A stretch of 19,316 nt of DNA from an uncultured Eubacteriales bacterium (GTDB taxonomy: Bacteria > Bacillota > Clostridia > Oscillospirales > CAG-382), in contig URCT01000040.1 of NCBI GenBank assembly GCA_900546385.1, positions 1 through 19,316 on the forward strand, written 5' to 3'. Each line of letters opens with the position of its first letter. The stretch's first letter is position 1. Positions 6,920-13,191 of the stretch are shown piece by piece. The notes beneath the pieces were generated by a model. The model was given only the letters and a program-made list of their open reading frames with translations. It did not search any database and had not been told where the DNA came from. The translations under genes were made by a program, and so were the position numbers.

Positions 6920-6950
6920 CGCTTGAAGCGTTTTTTCGCTTATGCAAGCG
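6920..6950 (-). repeat. Inverted repeats in the ffh-rpsP gap
   Basis: CGCTTG (6920-6925) and CAAGCG (6945-6950) are complementary and enclose further CGCTT/AAGCG copies, so several alternative short hairpins can form. On the minus strand no T run follows, so it is not a clear terminator. It may be an RNA processing or stability element that separates ffh from the more highly needed rpsP. Confidence 0.4.
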
Positions 6951-6975
6951 GAATGATACGTGGTTTGTGCCGTGC

Positions 6976-8340
6976 TTAGCGGCGCTTTTTCTTATTCTTG
7001 TTTTTTGCCATCTTTTTGGCAAGCATTCTGCCGCCGAAGCCGCCGATGTTACCGCTTGTTAACTGCTTCATCATCTTTTTTGTGGCGTCATACTGCTTCA
7101 AAAGCTTATTGACATCCTCCACCTTCATGCCCGAACCGAGAGCGATCCGTTTTTTGCGCGATGCGCCGATGATATCGGGATTATCGCGTTCTTCGGGTGT
7201 CATGGAAAGGATGATGGCCTCCATGCGGTCGATCTGCTTTTCATCGACCTTGACGTCTTTTAAGGCTTTGGTGTCCACGCCGGGCATCATGCCGATGAGC
7301 TGATCGATGGGTCCCATGTTGCGAAGCTGATCGAACTGGTCGAGATAATCGGTCAGGGTGAACGACTGCTCACGCAGTTTTTTTTCAAGCTCGGCCGCCT
7401 TTTTCTCATCGAGTGCCTGTTCGGCCTTTTCGATGAGCGACAGCACATCGCCCATGCCCAAAATGCGCGAAGCCATGCGGTCGGGATAAAACGGCTCGAT
7501 ACAATCCATTTTTTCGCCGGTGCCGATGAATTTGATCGGCTTTCCGGTGACCTGCCTTGTCGAAAGTGCCGCGCCGCCGCGCGTATCGCCGTCGAGCTTG
7601 GTAAGGATGATACCGGTAATATCGAGCTTTTCGTTGAAAGCCTTCGCCGCGTTGACGGCATCCTGACCGGTCATGGCGTCCACGACGAACAAAATCTCGG
7701 TCGGCTCAAGTTCTTCCTTGATGCGCTTTAACTCATCCATGAGCTGCTCATCGATGTGTAAGCGTCCTGCCGTATCGAGAAACAGCATATCATGCCCATG
7801 CTTTTTGGCGTGCTCCAACGCTTCTCTTGCAATACGAACCGGATCGGTGCAGCCATCGATGGTAAACACCGGCACGCCGATGCTTTCGCCGACCACCTGC
7901 AATTGCTTGATGGCCGCCGGCCGGTATACGTCACAGGCTGCAAGCAGCGGCCGTTTGCCCTGTTTTTTGTACATGAGCGCAAGCTTGCCGGTGTGCGTGG
8001 TCTTGCCGGCGCCCTGAAGACCGGTCATCATGACGATGGTCGGCGGCTTGGACGCAATGACAAGCTTGGTGTTTTCGCCGCCCATGAGAGCGGTCAGCTC
8101 TTCGTTGACGATTTTGACAATCTGTTGGGAGGGAACGAGGCTTTCGAGCACATCGCTGCCGACCGCGCGTTCGGTGGCGGTCTTGACGAAATCCTTGACG
8201 ACCTTGTAGTTGACATCGGCCTCCAAAAGCGCAAGCTTAATTTCGCGCATGCCCTCTCGGACATCGGCTTCAGTCAATTTCCCTTTATTTTTGAAGGATT
8301 TGAAGGCGTTTGACAGCCTTTCGGTTAAGCTTTGAAACAT
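6976..8340 (-). CDS. ffh: Signal recognition particle GTPase Ffh (SRP54)
   Basis: The 454-residue protein is the protein subunit of the signal recognition particle, which binds 4.5S/6S RNA and hydrophobic signal sequences on nascent chains and delivers ribosomes to FtsY at the membrane. The N domain (1 to about 95) precedes the G domain with GLQGAGKTT (107-115), DTAGR (189-193) and TKLDGD (247-252). The C-terminal M domain includes the RNA-binding helix-turn-helix near SRKKRIALGSGMKVEDVNKL. It ends in a short glycine-poor, lysine-rich tail instead of a long Met/Gly tail. AAGGAG lies a few bases upstream of the ATG at 8340. It follows ylxM by 34 bases. Confidence 0.97.
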   Translation of the reverse strand: MFQSLTERLSNAFKSFKNKGKLTEADVREGMREIKLALLEADVNYKVVKDFVKTATERAVGSDVLESLVPSQQIVKIVNEELTALMGGENTKLVIASKPPTIVMMTGLQGAGKTTHTGKLALMYKKQGKRPLLAACDVYRPAAIKQLQVVGESIGVPVFTIDGCTDPVRIAREALEHAKKHGHDMLFLDTAGRLHIDEQLMDELKRIKEELEPTEILFVVDAMTGQDAVNAAKAFNEKLDITGIILTKLDGDTRGGAALSTRQVTGKPIKFIGTGEKMDCIEPFYPDRMASRILGMGDVLSLIEKAEQALDEKKAAELEKKLREQSFTLTDYLDQFDQLRNMGPIDQLIGMMPGVDTKALKDVKVDEKQIDRMEAIILSMTPEERDNPDIIGASRKKRIALGSGMKVEDVNKLLKQYDATKKMMKQLTSGNIGGFGGRMLAKKMAKNKNKKKRR

Positions 8341-8374
8341 AACACTCCTTGTAATGGGACTTAAACTTGTGGAA

Positions 8375-8710
8375 TTATTCTAAATTTAAGATAGCGCGTA
8401 TTTCTGCAAGCTTTCCGGAAAGAGCCGCGTCGTTTTTGACGCACTCCATGCCGCCTATATCGGCAAGAAGCGCGGATACGGCAGTATTTTTTTCGAGAAG
8501 CCCCAACGCGTCCTCATAAAACGTGAGCTGGGTCTCGGCGTGTGTGAGCTGGTCGCGCACGCCCTGACGGGAAATGCCGGTGTTTTCGGCAATCTCCGAA
8601 AGCGACAGATCCTCGTTGCAGTATAAATCCAGTGCATTGCGCTGCTTTTCGGAAAGAAGCGAGCCGTAAATGTCGCAAAGCAAAGAAAGGCGTATTCTTT
8701 CGTTTTTCAT
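8375..8710 (-). CDS. ylxM: YlxM/p13-family DNA-binding-like protein (UPF0122)
   Basis: The 111-residue protein carries a sigma-region-4-like helix-turn-helix at residues about 18-60 (LSEKQRNALDLYCNEDLSLS, then EIAENTGISRQGVRDQL), the hallmark of the YlxM family. YlxM almost always precedes ffh in Firmicutes and is thought to modulate the signal recognition particle, with SRP binding reported in streptococci. The ATG at 8710 has CGGAG eight bases upstream and a second, more distant AAGGAG. It is the first gene of the operon and is driven by a consensus promoter with a structured leader. Confidence 0.93.
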   Translation of the reverse strand: MKNERIRLSLLCDIYGSLLSEKQRNALDLYCNEDLSLSEIAENTGISRQGVRDQLTHAETQLTFYEDALGLLEKNTAVSALLADIGGMECVKNDAALSGKLAEIRAILNLE

Positions 8711-8733
8711 GTCCGTGACTCCGACTCCTTACA

Positions 8734-8760
8734 GGCTGTAAAGTGTTTTTCTTTACAGCC
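8734..8760 (-). promoter_or_regulatory. Structured mRNA leader of the ylxM-ffh operon
   Basis: A perfect 10-bp stem (8734-8743 with 8751-8760) and 7-nt loop begins within a base or two of the predicted transcription start. The 3' arm (CTTTACA on the mRNA) can instead pair with TGTAAGG just downstream, which would occlude the distal AAGGAG. Two mutually exclusive hairpins are therefore possible. Confidence 0.55.
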
Positions 8761-8765
8761 CTTAT

Positions 8766-8794
8766 ATTATACTGCACACATTCGCATTTGTCAA
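8766..8794 (-). promoter_or_regulatory. Consensus sigma-A promoter of the ylxM-ffh-rpsP-khpA operon
   Basis: On the minus strand TTGACA (8794-8789), a 17-bp spacer and TATAAT (8771-8766) match the consensus at all twelve positions. A strongly AT-rich stretch lies directly upstream, up to about 8845, resembling an UP element. This fits a highly expressed secretion and ribosome operon. Confidence 0.9.
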
Positions 8795-8863
8795 GAGGAA
8801 AATGCAATTTTCTTTTCTTACGTGTTTTTTATTTTTGTATTTTCTCCCACAGCGCAGCATTGG

Positions 8864-10606
8864 TTATTCGCCGAATTCCACAAAGACACGTGTTGGCTTT
8901 CCGGCACGCAGCTTTACGCAGATCGGCAAATTGCCGAAGCCGCCGATAACATGGAAGTGCTTGACAGGGTTCGTGCTTTCATATTGCACAGCCTGATCGG
9001 ATGCGGCAATTCTGACAGTGCCGCCGGCACGCTTTATGGAAAACACACCATCGGTAAGGACGGGCTGTTCATCAGCGTCACACACGACAGGCAAGTACAG
9101 CACGGCATCCTCACCGGCTGTTGCCGTAAGGACAATGCGGTTATCGTAAATCCCATAATCGAGTGAATAGGGCACATGACCGACAAAAGATATGTCCTTC
9201 AAAATGCCATCCGAATGCACGTGTGTCATGTTATCTGTTTGCGTCACGGTCATCACGGCATTCTTATCGTTGACGCTTTGCGTTCTATCCTTAACAATGC
9301 GAATGGCACAGTTGGGCATAGCAAGGTCGGTAAACGACAGCTGCATATTATACGATTCGGTTTGGACATATTCTGCCGTGACCGCATAGAACGCTAATCC
9401 GATTTTTTCATGCCACACACACGAAAGCGTACCGCCCGAAACCGACGCACCCTTATAGCAGACTGCATCGCAGTCCGTAGCAGTCACGCGTAAATTGCCT
9501 TGCGAAATCAGCCACACGTGCTGTTTCAAAAAGCTTTGCAGAGAATTTCTTGCATCACGCGGCAACGGCACATGCTTTTTAACCGAAAAGCCGTGATTGA
9601 TCATATCGCACAGGCTTTTTGCGTGAGCAAACGCATGGTGTACGCATGGAGCTTCGCCATAGGAGGCGTACATCGGACCGCCGAACAAATGTCCGTTTTT
9701 CGTACAACGGCATAGCAGCTCAAAGTTGCGTTCGGCAGCTTCGGCAAACACAGCATCACGTGCGGCAAGAATCGACAACGCGCCGCCGGCGCCGTCAGAT
9801 GTGCGGCTTCCCCAATACGTCCACTTGTTGGCACGTGTTCCCCAAGAGTTATCCCAAGCACCGTCCGGAAGCATAAAGCAAATATGCGCCTTATACATTT
9901 TTTCGGCAAGCTGCATATACGCGTCATCGTCGACAAAATAGGCGAATTCGACCATGGAAACCAGCGATTCTTCCACGTTATAGCCAAGGTCAACATAGAC
10001 GCATCCCTTTGGTGTCACAGCTCCGTATTCACCCTCTCCGGCAAGCAGGAAATCTTCATCAATCTGTTCCTTGACATAAGCTGCCCAATGGTAGGCCTTC
10101 GGCTTGTAGGATTCGTTGCCGGTCAATTTGAATGCCAAGGCATTCAAAGCGGAAAACGCGGCATAATAATTGATGTTTGCGCCGATTTTCGGCAGATAAT
10201 CCTCACAAAAGGCGATCATTTGCAGAAACTCGTTATACCATGCATCATACGTGTCCGTATCTAAGCATTTACCGTGATACAACAGCGTTTTTCCCAAGGC
10301 GGTGGCAAAAAAGGCGGTGGTTGCACACCACGTGGAGAGTTTGTCGTTGCCATAGCATCCGACCCGACGAAACGTATTATTCTTTGTCCACCGCATCACA
10401 AGCTTTGCGGCATTCAGATATTTTTCATCCTTTGTTTGGTCGTACAAAAGCACGAAGGGATACACGGCATCGCCGATACGACCGTGTATCATGGCACAAG
10501 ATGGGCAAAGGATGCCACCGGTCATGATTTTTTCGTTTGTGTCGGTTAATTGCAATTCGATTAAGCGATCGCACCAGGATTTCAGCAAGTCGTAATACGG
10601 ATTCAT
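8864..10606 (-). CDS. Putative (alpha/alpha)-toroid carbohydrate-active enzyme, family unknown
   Basis: I cannot assign this 580-residue protein to a named family. Residues 1 to about 370 read as repeated paired helices typical of toroid glycosidases and polysaccharide lyases. Dense aromatic and polar motifs suggest an active-site cleft: IHGRIGDAVYPF near 40-51, DNSWGTR at 252-258, KWTYWGSRTSDG at 261-272 and HHAFAHAK at 323-330. The rest (about 375-580) is beta-rich and ends in CVKLRAGKPTRVFVEFGE, consistent with C-terminal beta-sheets. There is no signal peptide. The ATG at 10606 has GAGGA ten bases upstream. An in-frame GTG at 10639 lacks a binding site. It is divergent from the GH42 gene, supporting a role in the same sugar pathway. 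It could be a hydrolase or a lyase; no catalytic residue is proven. Confidence 0.75.
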   Translation of the reverse strand: MNPYYDLLKSWCDRLIELQLTDTNEKIMTGGILCPSCAMIHGRIGDAVYPFVLLYDQTKDEKYLNAAKLVMRWTKNNTFRRVGCYGNDKLSTWCATTAFFATALGKTLLYHGKCLDTDTYDAWYNEFLQMIAFCEDYLPKIGANINYYAAFSALNALAFKLTGNESYKPKAYHWAAYVKEQIDEDFLLAGEGEYGAVTPKGCVYVDLGYNVEESLVSMVEFAYFVDDDAYMQLAEKMYKAHICFMLPDGAWDNSWGTRANKWTYWGSRTSDGAGGALSILAARDAVFAEAAERNFELLCRCTKNGHLFGGPMYASYGEAPCVHHAFAHAKSLCDMINHGFSVKKHVPLPRDARNSLQSFLKQHVWLISQGNLRVTATDCDAVCYKGASVSGGTLSCVWHEKIGLAFYAVTAEYVQTESYNMQLSFTDLAMPNCAIRIVKDRTQSVNDKNAVMTVTQTDNMTHVHSDGILKDISFVGHVPYSLDYGIYDNRIVLTATAGEDAVLYLPVVCDADEQPVLTDGVFSIKRAGGTVRIAASDQAVQYESTNPVKHFHVIGGFGNLPICVKLRAGKPTRVFVEFGE

Positions 10607-10641
10607 TTCACATTTTTCCTCATTTTCATTTTTCGGCACTG

Positions 10642-10657
10642 TACAGCCGATACTGTA
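10642..10657. promoter_or_regulatory. Possible operator at the toroid gene start site
   Basis: TACAG (10642-10646), a 6-bp gap and CTGTA (10653-10657) form an inverted repeat overlapping the predicted +1 (about 10651) of the toroid gene. A second palindrome, CTGTACAG, overlaps it at 10639-10646. A repressor bound here would block transcription. The protein that binds is unknown. Confidence 0.35.
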
Positions 10658-10686
10658 ATACTACCACATCTTTTTTCGGAAATCAA
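10658..10686 (-). promoter_or_regulatory. Sigma-A-type promoter of the toroid enzyme gene
   Basis: On the minus strand TTGATT (10686-10681), a 17-bp spacer and TAGTAT (10663-10658) are preceded by an extended -10 TG. The predicted start near 10651 leaves a leader of about 45 nt before the ATG at 10606. Confidence 0.6.
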
Positions 10687-10879
10687 GAATCTCTCGGCAA
10701 ATTTCTGTTTTTTGTGTATAATTGTCAAGAAAATGCACCGTTTTCGTCCGAAAGCAATGGCGGCTGAAAACATCACTGCTTCGTCGAAAAACAACCACCT
10801 TCCAAGAACACTTCACAGCGAAAAAACGATTTTTCTGTTTTGTACAGCAAAATACGCACCAAAAAAGTGTTTTTTGCAC

Positions 10880-10908
10880 TTGACAAACCGCCTGTGCGCT
10901 GTTATACT
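10880..10908 (+). promoter_or_regulatory. Sigma-A promoter of the GH42 gene
   Basis: TTGACA (10880-10885), a 17-bp spacer and TATACT (10903-10908) are close to consensus. The predicted start near 10915 gives a leader of about 40 nt containing AAGGAG (10943-10948), seven bases before the ATG at 10956. Confidence 0.8.
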
Positions 10909-10955
10909 GGTCTTATCAAAAGCTGTACCTATACTTATAAAAAAGGAGATCCCGC

Positions 10956-13013
10956 ATGAAATATCCGCCTATTTTTAAAGATGTGCCGCACATGATCCAT
11001 GGCGGCGACTACAACCCCGATCAATGGTTAGATTACCCGGAAATTCTGTCCGAAGATATCCGGCTTATGAAACTTGCCGGAATCAACAGCGCCACCGTCG
11101 CCATTTTTGCCTGGTCGGCGCTCGAACCGCGTGAGGGCGAATTCCATCTCGACTGGCTGGAAGAAATTGTTGATAACCTTTACAAAAACGGCATTTACAC
11201 CGTATTGGCTACCCCCTCCGGCGCACGCCCGGCTTGGCTTGACCTCGCCTACCCCGAAGCATGCCGCACCGAATCCAACGGAGACAAACGCACGCATGGC
11301 GTCCGTCAAAACCACTGCATGACCTCCCCCGTCTTTCGCGAAAAGGTGGCGAAAATCGACCGGGTGCTTGCCGAACGCTTTGCAAATCATCCGGGCGTGA
11401 AAATGTGGCACATTTCCAACGAATTTTGCGGCTTCTGCTATTGCGAGAAGTGTAAGCAGAAATTCCGTTCGTTCTTGCGCGAAAGATATCATAACGACAT
11501 AAAAGAACTCAACCACGAATGGTGGACGGCGTTCTGGAGCCACACTTTTGACGATTTCGACCAGATCGACCCGCCCGGTCCGTTAGGCGAAAACTGCGTC
11601 CATGGGTTAAATATCGATTGGATGCGTTTTACGACGTGGAACACCTGCGATTTTCTCGACAGCGAGGCGGCTGTGCTGCGCCAATATGCACCGAACATTC
11701 CGATTACCACCAACCTTATGGGAACATACCGGTATTTGAACTATTTTGAAGTGGCAAAGCATATCGATGTGGTTTCGTGGGACGCGTATCCGCATTTCCA
11801 CAATCCGGCGATTTCCGACGCGGACGCAGCCTTAAACGTCGGCTTCAAGCACGACTTGATGCGTTCGCTGTTACGCCGTCCGTTTATGCTCATGGAAAGC
11901 ACGCCGAGCTGTGTCAACTGGGCAGAGATTAACAAGATGAAGCGTCCGGGAATGCACCGGCTTGCCTCCTTGCAGGCGGTGGCGCACGGCGCGGACACCG
12001 TTCAGTATTTCCAATGGCGCAAATCGCGCGGTGCTTCCGAAAAATTCCACGGTGCGGTGGTCGACCATGAGGGCAGCGAAAACACGCGTGTGTTCCGTGA
12101 GGTGGCGGCACTCGGCAAGGACTTGGCGAAGCTCGATGAGATTATCGGAACGGACACACCGATCGAGGTCGGCATTGTCTACGATTGGGAGAACGAATGG
12201 GCGATCGCTGATTTCCAAGGCTTCAAAAAGAACCGCGGGTATGAAGAAACGGCCTGCACGTTTTACCGTGCGTTCTTTGGTCACGCAAGGAATATCGATT
12301 TTGTCACGCGCGAGGGCGATTTTTCGCGCTACAAGCTGCTTGTCGCGCCGATGTTATACATGACAAGCGAAAAGACGGCGGCACTTCTCGAAGAATACGT
12401 GCGAGAAGGCGGTACGCTTGTTTGCACCTATATGACGGGCTATGTGAACGAAAACGATTTGGTGCATCTCGGCGGCTTCCCGGGCGGCATTTTGCGGAAG
12501 GTCTTCGGCCTTTGGGCAGAGGAAATGGATGTTTTGTACGACAATGAGCGTATGCAGAACGAATATACGGAAAACGAACTCGGCCTGTCCGGCACGTTTG
12601 AATCGCGCGATTTCTGTGAGGTCATCCATCCCGAAGGTGCAGGGGTCATCGCACGCTACACCGCCGATTACTACGCCGGAACGCCGTGTATCACGGTCAA
12701 CAACTACGGCAAGGGCAAGGCCTATTTCATCGGCACGCGTCAAAGCGTCGAGGAAACCGAGAAAATCGTCAACGCTATTGCCGCAAAAGCCGGTATTTCC
12801 AAAATTCTTGCCGCCGAAATTCCGTCGGGCGTTAAGGTTTTGTCACGAACCGACGGAGAGCACAACTACATTTTCGTCCTAAATTACACGACGGAAAACC
12901 GCACCGTGCTGTTGGATGCCGGCGAATACACCGATCTTTTGGACGGAAAAACGTATACCGGTTCGGTAACGCTCGAAAAATACGGGGTGAAGGTTTTGAA
13001 ACATTCCGTTTGA
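10956..13013 (+). CDS. Glycoside hydrolase family 42 beta-galactosidase
   Basis: The 685-residue protein is a GH42 retaining beta-galactosidase, removing terminal beta-galactose from short oligosaccharides. The N-terminal TIM barrel (about 10-395) contains GGDYNPDQW near 16-24. WHISNEF gives the acid/base E156, and LMESTPSCVNW gives the nucleophile E314. C121 and the C161-x-C163-x2-C166 cluster match the zinc-binding cysteines known in some GH42 enzymes. A trimerisation-like alpha/beta domain (about 400-600) and a small beta C-terminal domain follow. The length is normal for the family. There is no signal peptide, so it should act in the cytoplasm. A beta-galactoside or arabino/rhamnogalactan fragment is plausible given the nearby rhamnosidase. 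It has its own promoter and is divergent from the toroid enzyme gene. Confidence 0.95.
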   Translation: MKYPPIFKDVPHMIHGGDYNPDQWLDYPEILSEDIRLMKLAGINSATVAIFAWSALEPREGEFHLDWLEEIVDNLYKNGIYTVLATPSGARPAWLDLAYPEACRTESNGDKRTHGVRQNHCMTSPVFREKVAKIDRVLAERFANHPGVKMWHISNEFCGFCYCEKCKQKFRSFLRERYHNDIKELNHEWWTAFWSHTFDDFDQIDPPGPLGENCVHGLNIDWMRFTTWNTCDFLDSEAAVLRQYAPNIPITTNLMGTYRYLNYFEVAKHIDVVSWDAYPHFHNPAISDADAALNVGFKHDLMRSLLRRPFMLMESTPSCVNWAEINKMKRPGMHRLASLQAVAHGADTVQYFQWRKSRGASEKFHGAVVDHEGSENTRVFREVAALGKDLAKLDEIIGTDTPIEVGIVYDWENEWAIADFQGFKKNRGYEETACTFYRAFFGHARNIDFVTREGDFSRYKLLVAPMLYMTSEKTAALLEEYVREGGTLVCTYMTGYVNENDLVHLGGFPGGILRKVFGLWAEEMDVLYDNERMQNEYTENELGLSGTFESRDFCEVIHPEGAGVIARYTADYYAGTPCITVNNYGKGKAYFIGTRQSVEETEKIVNAIAAKAGISKILAAEIPSGVKVLSRTDGEHNYIFVLNYTTENRTVLLDAGEYTDLLDGKTYTGSVTLEKYGVKVLKHSV

Positions 13014-13040
13014 AACGTCTAAGCGGCAAAAGCGTATATA

Positions 13041-13090
13041 ACAACCCTTCCGACACGTGTCGCGTGCCACCTTCCCTTACACAGGGAAGG
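13041..13090. repeat. REP-like palindromic element between convergent genes
   Basis: A perfect 12-bp palindrome CGACACGTGTCG (13051-13062) is followed by an 8-bp stem CCTTCCCT / AGGGAAGG (13070-13077, 13083-13090) with a 5-nt loop. This layout resembles the short palindromic intergenic repeats common in gut Clostridia genomes, although only this one copy was seen here. Confidence 0.5.
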
Positions 13091-13135
13091 ATGAAAAGCT
13101 GCCGCATTTTCATCACGAAACACGGGCGCAAAAAC

Positions 13136-13172
13136 GAAAGACTGTCGATTTTTTATGAATCGGCAGTCTTTT
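13136..13172. terminator. Bidirectional terminator between GH42 and GH78 genes
   Basis: AAAGACTGTCGATT (13137-13150) pairs with AATCGGCAGTCTTT (13158-13171), a 14-bp stem with one G-U pair and a 7-nt loop. A short T run follows on the plus strand, and TTTCGTTTTT on the minus strand. It serves both convergent genes. Confidence 0.85.
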
Positions 13173-13191
13173 GCTGTTATTTCGGGCGGTT

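Larger units (their letters stand above)
10607..10955. other. 349-bp divergent regulatory region
   Basis: This region separates the toroid gene from the GH42 gene. It holds one sigma-A-type promoter facing each way (10658-10686 and 10880-10908). The central stretch (about 10690-10875) is AT-rich with no gene. The heptamer GTACAGC or its complement occurs three times, at 10641-10647, 10842-10848 and 10922-10928; the two outer copies lie just downstream of the two -10 boxes. A TATAAT at 10717-10722 lacks a good -35. Confidence 0.6.

Noticed and set aside
6920..6950. Terminator between ffh and rpsP
   Set aside because: The inverted repeats are short and no T run follows in the direction of transcription.
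7792..8313. 173-codon open frame opposite ffh
   Set aside because: It overlaps the conserved GTPase domain of ffh on the other strand; it arises from the codon bias of ffh.
10607..10639. GTG at 10639 as start of the toroid protein
   Set aside because: It lacks a ribosome binding site, while the ATG at 10606 has one at suitable distance.
10717..10722. Third promoter in the divergent region, based on a TATAAT
   Set aside because: The -35 position (CGGCAA) is poor and no start codon with a ribosome binding site follows at a sensible distance.
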